Shown here: positions 21,244-32,340 of the stretch, in pieces
How the letters are laid out: each line of letters begins with the position of its first letter
How positions within the stretch are numbered: the stretch's first letter is position 1
Origin: Zarea fungicola
Taxonomy: Eukaryota > Ascomycota > Sordariomycetes > Hypocreales > Cordycipitaceae
Direction: 5' to 3'
Assembly (NCBI GenBank): GCA_900169235.1
Contig: FWCC01000515.1
Coordinates: 1 to 38,398, forward strand
Length of the DNA stretch: 38,398 nucleotides
Program-made: the position numbers and the translations under genes
Notes under the pieces: generated by a model
What the model was told of the DNA's origin: nothing
What the model saw: the letters and a program-made list of their open reading frames with translations, nothing else
Database searches by the model: none

Positions 21244-23722
21244 AAGCCATCACATGCAATATGAGAGAAAGAACATTGCAAAGTTTGTTGGTCATGAAAC
21301 TGTTTGCCAATGCCTCCATACATTGAAGACAGGGCAGTCTGAAAGCACCGAGACCCAGCGAGCGGCCTGACATATGGGCCGCTTCAAATCCCTTGCTCGC
21401 GGTGATTACGCCCAAATGAAAGCCAAATGAAAGTCAAATGAAACCCAGTGAGTGGGGGGAGCTGACTGCCCAGAAAATTAGGAAACATATATATATAAAT
21501 AGATTAAATGCCCCACTAACTGGCCGATGGAGACATGGGACGAAATTCACAAAGAATAAGGTGGTTTTCGGCGCTACTACAATATTTATCACCGACATTT
21601 GTCTAGTGAAGAAATGAACGGGAGCGGCGTCCAGATCCCGCAGTTGCACAATCGAGACCGAACATCTGTAACCTAATTTACGCCACAGCGGAGGCAGGAT
21701 GGGAGTGGCACTGCCGAGTCTCATGTTTCTGGTCCGTCAATGCGCTCGTCTTTAACCAAATCCAGGACAGCCTGTAGCAGCATCTGTGATTCTGTGATGA
21801 GAACGGATCCAAGTTGACCAAGACATGCTTTAGGGAAGCTTATGCAAGCATGCAGCAGAAAAAAAAAACTCCAGGTATGCAGAAGCGTGACGTTAAAATC
21901 GTCTCCTCTGGGATGAGTTATACCAGAAGTCTCATCACAGTCCAAAACACATCTCGAGGTGAAAAGCCACCTGAGTTGCAAATTGCCACATTGAACAAGG
22001 ACGCTTTACGGTGTCGGCAGAAACAGAGATTTTCGTACCGTTGCTCCTAATAGAGCAAATTAAATATAAACAACCATAACTAATCTAATTATGTAAATTT
22101 TATCCACGCTAGCACCTGCATGAGCCAGCCCCGTACCAACTTGCCAAGTCTTCGGAGCTTTTGCCAGACTTGCAAAGTAAGCATCTTCATTTACCGAGAA
22201 CGGACAATGGTGGCGAGAATGAAGAAGAGTTTGCAGCCTCTGCTGCAGTCGCATACCGAACCAGTCCGAAGTTGCAATATTATTAATGTATAAAGGCACT
22301 GGAGTAATATGGTATTATCCAACATGCATACGCCCCACCATGTGAAAATCTGTAGTAATACTCATACAAATACGCGTACTCAGGTCTACGCTAGCTTGTT
22401 GACAAACGTATTTTTACCAGTCCATTATTATCTTTTAATCGTAATTTCGGTTAATATAACTATATTTATCTTGAAGGCGCTGACTGGCTGGCTGTCTGAG
22501 CTCATGCTGCAGAAAGTGCGCGTCAAAAACCACCCACAGGCGAAGCATCCCAACTAGTTGCATTTGAAATACCTTTAGTTTTGCAATGCTAACTCGAGTA
22601 AGTCCGAGTAAATTGTTAGTTCAATATATGAAGCAGTGATTTTGGGAACTTTTGGGGTGCGCAGCGCCGTGGACGGTGTTGGTGTGTATGTTGCTTGAAG
22701 CTTTTGTAAACTGCCTAGCTGAAGACATAAAGTACAGTTAAATATCACCGAATGGTATTGAAGATGATTCATTCACCCATACTGCAGCTTCTATTGTATT
22801 ATGAAGTAGATAGAGTGCTTAGATTACGTGAGGGGATATTTAGAGTCGATTATTTAGAGTTAAACTGCACCTGTTTCTACAGACTTGTGCCATGCTATCC
22901 TTTTAAAGAACTATAAAATATCGGGTATCCACTAGGGCTAAGCCTCTTGAATGTTGCATCCGGGGTGTGCAAATAGCGATGTACGTCAATGGACCACCGT
23001 TTTGGCTGACAGCTTGGCTACGGCAGAGGCGCAACTGGCTGTTAACCCCTTGCCGAAAGAGGCTCTTCATGCAACTGAGCTGATCAATTGAACGAGAATA
23101 TAGGGCAAAATATGGAGTGATTATGATATGACCCCACAGTCGGGGGGATATAGTCCGGGCATGTGACTGTGAATCGTGTAAAAACTTTGCATGCCAGTTG
23201 TGTCAACACTCTGCCACATGACAGAAAACGCAAGTATAAAAGTTGAGACGCGTAAGAAAAGTAATTCAAAATCAGGCCATGAAACTAATGTATGAGCTAG
23301 AGTAAGATCACGAAATGGCGAGCTCCAGGAAATGACTATAGCAACTCCGCTACTGGGAGCCCTGCCCAGGACATAGCTCGGATTTCACAAATTTCGGCTT
23401 CAATCCACTTCGACAGGTTTCAACGCCACTCGATGTTACTAAAACATGGAGTAAATGCTATACTGGAACAGGGCATAGTCTGACCTTTACTCTGTTGGGA
23501 TTAGACGTGGCGTGCGGCCAGCGTAAGCCCGACCTAATGGGAGCCGCTGATGGACTTTGTCTTTATTTTGAGGACCAATGAGACAAGGTTGCATAAAAGT
23601 TATATTTGGAACCTAAATAGCCCGGTTAACTGCAGCTCTGCCATGTTACGACCCAAGAACCATTGCATGCGAGAGCTAATTTACCCGAAACGTTGCCATT
23701 TGTTTACTCTCGCTGTTGAACA

Positions 23723-23728
23723 TATAAA
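23723..23728 (+). promoter_or_regulatory. TATA box of the FAD/formyltransferase fusion gene
   Basis: TATAAA lies about 80 bp before the ATG at 23804, with a pyrimidine-rich stretch between, a normal layout for a fungal promoter. Confidence 0.5.
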
Positions 23729-23803
23729 GGCCGGTGCGCCAGCTATCTGATAACCCTCTTCATAACCAACTGACTTTTGCACACTTATTTCAATCCTTTC
23801 ATC

Positions 23804-26116
23804 ATGGGCAACAGGCTACCTCATCCAGCAGCCGCCACGGCCATATCCGATGTTGTCGTTATCGGTGGTGGCGCCAGTGGCGTCGCGGTTATTCTTCATT
23901 TGATCGAGCAGGCGAAGAAGGGAAGAAGACTACGAGAGATTGTCATGGTGGAGAAGAAAGATGTTCTTGGACCTGGTCTCGCTTTTTCCACGGACTGCGA
24001 TGGAACAATTTTGAATATGCACTCTGACACGATGGGAATTTACAATGAGAACCCACGGGACTATACACAATGGCGGAAGAGCCTTGAGGATGGACCTTTC
24101 CCCTCCCGAGTGGATTATGGACAGTATCTCCAGCATCGATGGCTGGAAGCTATCGGCAAAGCAAAGTCTTTTGGCATCGCGGTCACTACTATCCAGGCCG
24201 ATGCAACAGATATTGACAGGCTTAGCGACGACACCATCGCGGTCAAACTCAGCAACGACACAACGGTGACGGCTCGAGCTGTTGTGCTAGCTCTCGGAAA
24301 CTTCACTGGCTCTGCAAACTCACACTTGGTCGGTAGACCGGGTTATTTTGCAAATCCTTGGCCGACAACACAGCTGAAATCCATTCCACCGACAGCCCAC
24401 GTCTTAGTGGTAGGCTCGCGGCTGTCAGCTGTCGATGCTGCTTTGTATCTTTCCGATAATGGACATCAAGGACCAATCACATTTATGTCTCGAAGCGGCA
24501 AACTTCCGAAAGTTCAAGGGGAGCCAGTTCCAAACCCTCGGCGATATAAGCTATATGAGCTCGCCCGCCAAGTGGAAGCCAACTCAGACGAAAGTCTGCT
24601 GCACCTCACTAGCGCTTTGGTCGATGAGATATCTTTGGCAACAAACGGCGACTGGAGCTGGATGATTGAGAAGGACTCGCATCTAGAACAGCTTGGAAGT
24701 GATATTGACGCCGCCCAAGAATCACGAGTCCGCTGGCAGTCCGTCCTAAACGGAACAGCACCAGTTATTGAACGATATTGGAATTCGCTCTCAGCAACAA
24801 GCCAGCAGCTATTCATGCAAAAGTTTAATAGCTCCTGGATGACATACCGCCACGCTATGCCTGTCAAGAATGCCAAGCGGGTGCTCAATTTACTTGAGAA
24901 ATCACAACTCCAGGTTGTTCGAGGTGACAGCATATCATGGGATGGTATTTTCAAGGCAAAAACCTCTGCGGGAGTTCTTGAAATACCGTATGTTATCGAA
25001 GCGACTGGTCAGGAATGCCATGTCAACCGCATTGATTCGCCGCTTGTCCAATCCGCAGTCTCCAAGGGCCTTCTTAAACCACACGCCGCCGGTGGTGTTG
25101 TTGTCGATTTTGACACCCTACAAGCCTCTACCAGTCTTTATGTCATGGGATCTCTCACACGCGGCACCCACTTCTATGTTAGCGCGACTGATAGAGTTGC
25201 GGCTCATGCTTCGCGCATTGCCAAGTCGCTTACAGCGGATCCGTTGGCAAAATCTCTGCACGTCGGTATATTTGTGGGCAAGGACCTTGTTTCACACTTG
25301 ATGGCAAGCAAGTTGGTACCCCAATTAATCCAGGGTGGACATGTACCTTACATATTCATGGCGCCATCGGAGCTGAAGCGCAAGGGAGCACAGTCCGATC
25401 TTCCTGAACTCGCATTTTTTGAAAAGGAGCTTCTTCAGGAACATGTCATTCCTTATTTCAAGGACAAGAACCCGTCTGATGCCAAGAATATGACTGTTCG
25501 TCAAATGGCGTCGAAATATGGTATTCTGGTACAACAGCTGAATAACATGAATGATCCGTCATTTACCGATACCCTGCGCAGTCACTTCATTGACGTGGGC
25601 TTGTCTCTGATACCCACTCAAAGCTTTGATGCAAGTCTAGTGAGCTATTTCTCGGGGGAGAAGAAATTGCTGAACCTTCACTCTGAAAACCTTTCGTCCT
25701 ATCGGGGAGTCATGTCCGCAGTTCGCGCGAGGAAGCAGAACGAAAGCCACTTCATATATACTCTTCGCAAGGTGGGCAACGGCGACGTCTTGGGTAAGAT
25801 TATTGATCTTCGCAAGCATGCCATCGACTATTCCTTGCCGGAATTTTCCTGTATGAACGATGTTTATGCTCTCGGAGTCGACATGGCAGTTGATGCAATT
25901 GGCAAGGTTGCGCGCGGCGAGGAGCTCGGAGCGGTTAACTCGCATGATCCTCTAAACAGTGTCGCGAAATATTCGTCACAAAAGGAGTTGGACGAATATG
26001 CAGCAAGCATTGTTCAAATACTGGTAGATTCTTTTGCACCCACGGAAAAAAGGGACGCCTTTCAGTCACATATCTTGAGTGTTGTGCGAGAGTGGTCTGA
26101 CAAAAACTGCGTTTAA
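23804..26116 (+). CDS. Two-domain enzyme: FAD/NAD(P)-binding monooxygenase-like plus formyltransferase-like
   Basis: An intronless gene of 770 aa starting at MGNRLP. The N-terminal half (about 15-480) resembles FAD/NAD(P)-binding family 9 proteins. It has a first Rossmann motif VVVIGGGASG (17-26), the region GPGLAFSTDCDGTILNMHS that contacts flavin in this family, a second Rossmann motif VLVVGSRLSA (200-209), and EATG (399-402). The C-terminal half (about 485-740) resembles formyltransferases: a Rossmann start LHVGIF, the substrate motif NLH with Asn624 and His626, and YRG (633-635). The third catalytic residue, an Asp in a D-x-G context, is less clear; GNGDV offers Asp661. Some relatives of the first half oxidise amino groups, and the second half transfers formyl from 10-formyl-tetrahydrofolate. 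An N-hydroxylase/N-formyltransferase giving an N-formyl hydroxamate is my inference. Its codon use is less GC-rich than that of the left block. Confidence 0.83.
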   Translation: MGNRLPHPAAATAISDVVVIGGGASGVAVILHLIEQAKKGRRLREIVMVEKKDVLGPGLAFSTDCDGTILNMHSDTMGIYNENPRDYTQWRKSLEDGPFPSRVDYGQYLQHRWLEAIGKAKSFGIAVTTIQADATDIDRLSDDTIAVKLSNDTTVTARAVVLALGNFTGSANSHLVGRPGYFANPWPTTQLKSIPPTAHVLVVGSRLSAVDAALYLSDNGHQGPITFMSRSGKLPKVQGEPVPNPRRYKLYELARQVEANSDESLLHLTSALVDEISLATNGDWSWMIEKDSHLEQLGSDIDAAQESRVRWQSVLNGTAPVIERYWNSLSATSQQLFMQKFNSSWMTYRHAMPVKNAKRVLNLLEKSQLQVVRGDSISWDGIFKAKTSAGVLEIPYVIEATGQECHVNRIDSPLVQSAVSKGLLKPHAAGGVVVDFDTLQASTSLYVMGSLTRGTHFYVSATDRVAAHASRIAKSLTADPLAKSLHVGIFVGKDLVSHLMASKLVPQLIQGGHVPYIFMAPSELKRKGAQSDLPELAFFEKELLQEHVIPYFKDKNPSDAKNMTVRQMASKYGILVQQLNNMNDPSFTDTLRSHFIDVGLSLIPTQSFDASLVSYFSGEKKLLNLHSENLSSYRGVMSAVRARKQNESHFIYTLRKVGNGDVLGKIIDLRKHAIDYSLPEFSCMNDVYALGVDMAVDAIGKVARGEELGAVNSHDPLNSVAKYSSQKELDEYAASIVQILVDSFAPTEKRDAFQSHILSVVREWSDKNCV

Positions 26117-27181
26117 GCCGGGAGTTGTGGCCATGTATTAGCATGGCAATGGAAAAGGCTATCCGCTCATGGTTTCATTATTCTGTCAAGCATTTCATTG
26201 AATACACCACCTATCTTTCTTTATATAGCTCACGTATGCGTCGCTAGAAAACCCTGCTGATGGCGAGACGAGCTGGCCTAAGCGAAGCCAGGTCTTTGAC
26301 TCATTGTACAGCACTTCAAAGCGTTACGAAGAGCTTCTGCGAGGTCTTGAAACTTTGCAAACAACTGAAGCAGGTAAAAACGGTTATGGTATATACAAAA
26401 AACGACACCAGGTATTATCGTAAATGGATAACTAGAGTTACGGCCAGCCTTCTTTCCCTCGTCTCCCAGGGGGTTGTAGTAATGGCAAAGCTTTAGCATG
26501 CTCTCTAGCGGACTTGCCCTGTATTTTACGCTGTAGTGTGCCACTCTCTGAGACAAGTCGCCACGATATTTTGCGCATGCCTGATTAACTCTAGCCCAAG
26601 ATTTATCTTTCTATATCTCCTGATAAGTTTTGTATACTCAAGTAAAGCGTAAAAAGGCATTGGAAGCATGACTTAGTGACTTTAAATCTCACTGCCGTGC
26701 TGAACCTTCTCTCTTGGTGGCCTAAGTTAGTCTGACTAGGTAATCAGTACACTGGATTCCAGCTCATTATGTCACGAACTTTGAGGTAGATTCAAAAGGG
26801 TAGCGAATGAACGGCAATGACTTTATAAACCATTCAATAAATACTACATACTGCATATTACATTTGTGGGTAGTTGGAAGCCGCCTACATACCTTCTATA
26901 CGCCAAAGGGCTCTCGTTGTGGCTTGCTCCATACGAAGTATGTATGATTGGAAGATATACTGCTGGAGATCAAATCACTGGATAATGCCTCCATTTGCTC
27001 AATAGAAACGCCGATACAGCCTACGCTCATGTATGAAATCATGTTGGCATTTAAGAGGGGCTGCATAGCAATTTGGGTTTCATTCGCAGAATTAGACTAG
27101 TTACACGCTGTGCGCAGTAGATTCATTGCTCGGAGGCTACCAAACCAACCATTTGTCGCCTCAAACTAATTTGTTTTCGCG
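26117..27181. other. Convergent 3' region between fusion gene and P450
   Basis: No intact gene. At about 26237-26371 one frame is open and reads like a real exon (NPADGETSWPKRSQVFDS, then KRYEELLRGLETLQ) ending at a GGTAAAA donor-like site. It could be a gene remnant but matches no family I can name. The rest is A/T-rich. Confidence 0.4.
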
Positions 27182-28842
27182 TCAACGAGCTTTTAGTTGG
27201 ACATCTAACGGCCCTTTCTCCCAGAGAGTAAATGTTCGTTGTTTCGACAACCAGTCGCTTTGTCCCTCCACAATGACGTCGAATCGGTGCAGGATACGGG
27301 TGGCCAGGAGACGCATTTCCGCGTATGCTAGATTCTTGCCAATACAATCCCTGGAACCATGGCTAAAGGGTTTGAAGACAGCTCTGTTGTCGTTTGCAAA
27401 ACGCACATCGTAGCGCGGATGCGAAGGCTGGAGCCAGCGCTCGGGAATAAATTCTTCTGGCAGGAAAAAGTGGTCTGGGTTGCGAAATGTTGCGAGCTGG
27501 TGAACAGAGACCCATGTCTGGATGCAGAATAGTAACATTCAAATTAGCAAAAGAGTTCACTTTTAGGACGCATGCTACTGCTCTAAAACGTTTTGGACAC
27601 TTACGCCTTTGGGAATATAATAGCCGCCAAGCTCTATACCTGGCGATAGCCTCGCAGGTGTCACAACAACCGGTGGATAGAGGCGCAGCGACTCCTCCAA
27701 CGTCGCATGGAGATACTGTAGTTGTGCAGTATTGCGCAGAGTAATTTCCGAATCGCACGAATAAGCGTCCAAAATCTCGGCAACGAGATTTGCGGCTTTG
27801 TCTGGGTTCTGCGACAAGAAAAAAAAGAAGCCAGAGAGAGCAGTGGCGGTGGTTTCACTGCCTGCAACCACCAGAACCGGAGAAGTTGCGAGGATCTCTT
27901 CTTCGTTCATGGCCGTTTCGCCGGCAGGCGTCTTGCGCTCCATGTACGACATGAAGTCCTTCTTAGAGCATAGACTGTCAACACTTTTCTGCATCCTTCG
28001 TGCGGCCTTGTCTCTTGCTGCCATCCTATTGGAGTCACTGATCTTAATCTCCCCCACAAGGTCAAGGCTGGTGGCGGCGAGCTGTAGGATGGGGTAATGC
28101 TGAAGAAAGCGACGCAGGGCATTGCCACGTATACCCGTGAAAATAGAGAGCACCCATGGGTGGTAGCCATTGTTTGCCAAGCTATCAAACGAATCGCTGA
28201 ATGCTAATTCGCCGATGATGTCAAAGGTTGTATAGTTGAGCCAGTGCACAATGTTGAACATTGTCCCACGCTTCTCCAGCTCGCCAAAGCGGTCTAGCAA
28301 CATGTCCGTGTATTGCATCAATGTAGCTTCCTGCTCTCCTAGAGCACTGTCGCTAAAAGCATGAGAAAGCTGACGCCTAATCCGCCGATGACGCTCCTTT
28401 GGTGCCCCGATGAGGCTGTTGATATCACCTATAAAGTAGTTTTCGATAGGTTTGGGGAACTCCGGCTTATTCTTACTTGAGTGTGCGAAGACTTCAGGCC
28501 ATCCGATAGCCCCATCCACTGCGATTTGATTCGGACTTACTCGCACAATAGGTCCGTATTTTCTATGCATTGTCTCAATTTTTCTCGGCGCAGTGGCTTC
28601 AACGTAAGTCTGGTAAAGAAATGGGAACTGAAAGGCCGCATGAAGCTTCGGACCAGGTACCCTGGCTAAGGGGTGCAAAATCAGCCCGTGAACGAGTTTC
28701 CAAATCCAGTATATGGTGATCTTGGACTGTAATCAATAAACAGTTCAATTATTTTCCAATTGGTTCTATGGTCACTGACAGTAGCCAAGGCCAAGAGGCC
28801 AACGCGAAGTAAAGGAGTCCCTTCAGGCCAACCCATTGTCAT
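27182..28842 (-). CDS. Cytochrome P450 monooxygenase
   Basis: Three exons (28842-28780, 28726-27605, 27517-27182) give 506 aa; all junctions are phase 0 with GTCAGT and GTAAGT donors. A hydrophobic anchor occupies about 10-38 and leads into HPLARVPGPKL, the usual proline-rich hinge. The I-helix oxygen-binding stretch is AGSETTATA (309-317), the K-helix ExxR is ESLR (366-369), the PERF-type motif reads PERW, and the haem loop is FSHGSRDCIG (446-455) with Cys453 as iron ligand. It is a microsomal class II P450 of the size and style of fungal secondary-metabolism enzymes. Its substrate is unknown. It converges on the FAD/formyltransferase gene and shares its strand with the SnoaL-like gene. A second Met two codons in (28836) could be the start. 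Confidence 0.94.
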
Positions 28843-29889
28843 GCGATGCAATAAAAGTCCAGGCTTGAAAATTGTTTTCTTTTTTAAAAAGAAAAGAGTT
28901 TCCACATGCTTAGCTTTGCGAATGATGCTCTGTTCAAATGGAATGGACAGTCGTCGATGGGCAATCAATATATATCGCAGCCGGAGTTTTGTTACAAGCC
29001 GTCCACCGTCACTTACGTTGTATTGCCGTGTGGCAATGAATCATCGCCCTTGGTAAAGATTCCAATAGCTGGTGTGGTGGGCAGGACAAAAAGCGCTGCG
29101 CGATGCAACTCACTGAATCAGCCCGTTCCATGACATATTGCCAAGTACAGCCAAGCTCATGCAAGTTTATGCACGTTTCTGTCGCGTGGTGGGTACAAGT
29201 GGTGTGATGATGAGACACCACACGGCATTTTCTGAGCTTCCTCATACGAAAATCCACGGATGGTCCATGGTTTGGAATGCAATGTGCCGCGGTTCAGTTC
29301 AGTGGCAACTGTGCCGCTCCAGTCGTATAGTAAACTTGATGCTAAGCCTACAATCCCGCGGGGTTCCTCTTCTTAGCCCAGTAACTCACAGAGTAGAGCT
29401 CCCACAAAAAGGATGCAAAGCCCATTCAGTTCTACAGAGTACAAGAGCCCAAAACCTGATGAGTCATAAGACAAGTGAACGTCTAGTAACAATGTGTCGG
29501 GCTTGCTACTAAACTGCAATATAACAAATTTTACATTTCGACCGTTAAGTAGGATGCCCGCTACTATATCTCTGTATTTGTTGCGCTAAAGTAGCCTCTG
29601 TACTTTACTCTGTGTAAATAGCCTTTGAAACTACTTGAAAACGCTTATTGTAAAGTGTTTTAACGCCAATACTCGTAAAGAAATGAATTGGCGGAATTGG
29701 CGCCCAAGGAAAAACCACCTGTCTCGCCCTTTAACCTTGCCGCGGAAGCCACTGAACATTTGCAATCACAGGTACCCGCATGAGCTCCTTCAATCCAGTC
29801 TCTTTCTAATATCTCCAGTCGTTTAAAGCATCTAACGCTAGCAGGTTCGTATTAGTTACAACTTTCGCTCTCAGCATCATACCTGCGAA
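28843..29889. other. Spacer between P450 start and SnoaL-like gene
   Basis: About 1 kb holding the P450 promoter (minus strand; an A/T tract and a TATATA near 28969-28974) and the 3' side of the SnoaL-like gene. Near 29012 there is a CTTACGTT half-site of bZIP type. No gene is supported. Confidence 0.4.
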
Positions 29890-30336
29890 TTACACTGCAA
29901 GCTTAGCCCAGTTATAATAATCGTCTTCCACAATAATCTTCCCTTCACTATCCCATTCAATTATGCTAACACCAATAGTGACAGCCCTGTCTCCCTTTTT
30001 ATATGGCGCCCCTGGGAAATCGGCCATGCATATGAACGATAGCTCCGCCTCCCAGAATGCCCGTTGTGTGGTGCCATGAATACTCTTAGTTTTCATTTTA
30101 ATCTCACCTGTGAGGGGGATCATTGCACGGAAAAGCTCAGTAGCTGCAGCTTTGTTCAAGTTTGTATGGCAGGTCACTAGTGCAAGTTAATACACGAGAT
30201 AAGTAATTGGTTCACAGTACGCACAGTAGTCAGAAAATTGAATGTTCTCTGCCCAGTGGCTGGTAAGCCTGCCCAAGTCGCCAGCCTCCCAGCTTTGCCG
30301 CAGAGCCTCAATCCGGTCAGCAAGGGTTTGCGACAT
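29890..30336 (-). CDS. SnoaL/NTF2-like small protein
   Basis: Two exons (30336-30225 and 30176-29890) give 132 aa; the 48-nt intron has donor GTGCGT and acceptor CTAG and joins in frame (FSDY to LTCH). The protein starts MSQTLADRIEALRQSWEAGD, a helix typical of the NTF2-like cone fold, followed by a beta-rich half with FWEAELSFICMADFPGAPYKKGD and VSIIEWDSEGKIIVEDDYYNW, the usual ending of SnoaL-like proteins. Members include polyketide cyclases, isomerases and many small helpers in metabolite clusters; no catalytic residue can be assigned. It is divergent from the bZIP gene, so co-regulation is likely. Confidence 0.77.
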
Positions 30337-30428
30337 GTTCGTAGCCGTCTAACTTAAAGGGCAGAAGTAGGATGGAAAAGGCATCTATAATGTATCATAT
30401 CATGGTTTACATATTGCCAGTTCGCGAG

Positions 30429-30436
30429 TATTTATA
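30429..30436 (-). promoter_or_regulatory. TATA box of the SnoaL-like gene
   Basis: TATAAATA on the minus strand about 93 bp before the start codon at 30336. Confidence 0.5.
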
Positions 30437-30707
30437 CTTGATAGCATGACAGGTAGAGACTTTGCGGAGCGCAGGAACAGTCGGTGACTAGCCTTCAAAC
30501 GAATAGGATCCCTCCACACATCAGTGTTCTCTCGGCTGAGATGCCACAATAGGTAATTTTGTCAGCCCGACCTACAGCCCCACGCGCGCGTGCTGATGAA
30601 GTCATTAGCTGCAAAGCACTACCGCTCACTCAAATACTCGAGCACGGCGTGCATGCGAGTCATGGCCTTGAGGGGCTGTAATGGCCAAATTGAGCTCGTT
30701 AATAACT

Positions 30708-30715
30708 TGACGTCA
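30708..30715. promoter_or_regulatory. Palindromic CRE-type bZIP binding site
   Basis: A perfect TGACGTCA, the ATF/CREB-type site bound by bZIP dimers, sits between two divergent genes, one of which encodes a bZIP factor. It is the only full copy I noticed in the window. Binding by the neighbouring factor is inference. Confidence 0.45.
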
Positions 30716-31137
30716 CTAAATAGTCATCCACTCTTTCAACTGGAAGCCGTTACTGTCGCGGACTGCTAGTCAGTCGCTATATTGTATAGAGTACGGAGCA
30801 CTCCATTTAGGGTATAGTTTTGGCTTTGTGGAATTGTACATGGGGCGCAGCTATTATTAGGTTCTGGGCTTCCCGCAATCTTCCAATAGTTTGGTACACA
30901 CCACATAAGGCTGTGTTAGTGTTTTTGTCTTTCTTTTTAAGCTCTGGGGAATCCGGCTAAGAAGGACGCCCCAGGGTCAAGGCTGACACAACTTCCCCTT
31001 CGGGCTCGTTTTAAAAGTTTGTCGCTATAGGCTGCACCTTGCAGCCCTTTCCTCTCGCATCCTCTGAGCAAACTGGAGCGTTGGTGTCGAATACGAGGCT
31101 TAGATGATAGCGCATGCATATTGACTAATGCAGAAGT

Positions 31138-32213
31138 ATGCCGGAAATGAAGCAGACCGAGACTGAGAAACAGCGCCGCAGGCGTATCCAGAACTGCCTG
31201 AACCAACGGGCCAGAAGTATGTTTTGTCGGACATAATTGTGGTGAATTAATTCAATATGGAAACTTACCGCACTTAAATAGGGGATCGTCTTAAAAATAT
31301 AAGTACTGGGGAAGTGGTACCTCGTGAGCGTCCATATATGGTCCGTCGGTGGCGACTTGCAAACGATGACGAGGGACAGACTGTTGCTCACCCGATTATC
31401 AAAGGAAATCGAGCTTTTGATATCGACAGCTGCAACACCACTCTAGGTGACATTGTGGTCTCAGCGGGTCACAAATGTGAAATAAAGCCGGCGTTACTCG
31501 AGTGCCGGGAAATAGCCACAAGGATACGGCATGCAGGTTGGCCCAGATCACCCGAATTGCTGGCGCAGAATATGCTGCATCTTATAAACTTTAACGTCTT
31601 CAGAGGGTTCGCTTCAAACAAGTTGATGCTGTCAGAAAGAGCAACCCACGTTGCAATTGCAAGCTCAGGCCGTGCTGCAGTCAACATTATGGATGTGCCA
31701 GCTTCGTGCCCTATACTTACAAAATCAGCGGAAGGAGCACCCAGGTGCTTATTGCCCACTGAAGTGCAAAGGGAACTGCCACATCCGTTTTGGATTGATT
31801 GCGTTCCATTCCCAGCGATGCGTGACAATCTCATAGTGTACCAGCATCAGTTTGATCATGCCGAATTTATAAAGGATACTATTGGGAGCATACTAGATCT
31901 ACTACCGTTCACAAAACTCAATGGCCACACAATACCACCGGGTGCGAGGCGCCTGAGAGTGATTGGCGGCAGAGAGGGCTCCATGACTGCAGATCGTACC
32001 GGATTCGTGGTCTGGTCGGACCCATACCTAATAGAAAGCTGGGAGGTCACTCCTAGCTTTCTAGAGCGATGGGGATGGGCCATGCAAGGTTGTGAGGAGC
32101 TAATGTCGTCTACTAATCGATGGCGGTCGATGAGAGGAGAGACATCGCTCAGAGCAAAATGGGAATTGATCCAGAGCAGTGATCAAAAAACAAAACGAAT
32201 GCCTCAGGGATAA
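31138..32213 (+). CDS. bZIP transcription factor with DUF3425 domain
   Basis: Two exons (31138-31216 and 31282-32213) give 336 aa; the 65-nt intron (GTATGT ... ATAG) interrupts the basic region, as is common in this family. Residues 10-30 form the DNA-binding basic region (QRRRRIQNCLNQRARRDRL); no heptad leucine zipper is visible after it. The DUF3425 part covers about 110-300, with LINFNVFRGFASNKLML, PTEVQRELPHPFWIDCVPFPAMRDNLI and a GFVVWSDPYLIESWEVTPSFLERWGW block. This fungal-specific family often sits beside secondary-metabolism and stress genes. The usual NRLNQR is NCLNQR here, with Cys20 in place of Arg. As pathway regulator of the adjacent genes it is the natural candidate, by position only. 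Confidence 0.87.
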
Positions 32214-32340
32214 GTCGGAAATATCACTAGTCGGTTCCGAAAGGAAGCAGTACGTGTCGCATATTCATTCTGAGTTGTTGTGCACATCTTTGTTGGATAA
32301 CTGTCAGGAAACCGATGAAGGTATCATCGGAGCCTGACGA

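Larger units (their letters stand above)
20856..23803. other. Long AT-rich gene-free region
   Basis: About 2.9 kb separates the ceramidase from the FAD/formyltransferase fusion gene. It holds a 16-nt minisatellite (21160-21243), a short CAAATGAAAG repeat at about 21411-21440 and many A/T-rich tracts. Short open frames in it show no recognisable domain. No terminal inverted repeats or LTRs were recognised by eye, though old, decayed elements cannot be excluded. Confidence 0.5.
30337..31137. promoter_or_regulatory. Bidirectional promoter of SnoaL-like and bZIP genes
   Basis: Exactly 801 bp lie between the two divergent start codons. It holds a TATAAATA box for the SnoaL-like gene and a perfect TGACGTCA palindrome about 370 bp from its start and 420 bp from the bZIP start. 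No coding sequence is supported in it. Confidence 0.6.

Noticed and set aside
20856..23803. Possible transposable element in the long AT-rich region
   Set aside because: No terminal inverted repeats, target-site duplication, LTR or transposase motif could be recognised by eye.
28906..29133. Small plus-strand frame upstream of the P450
   Set aside because: It starts inside the P450 promoter, shows no domain, and has no splice partners.
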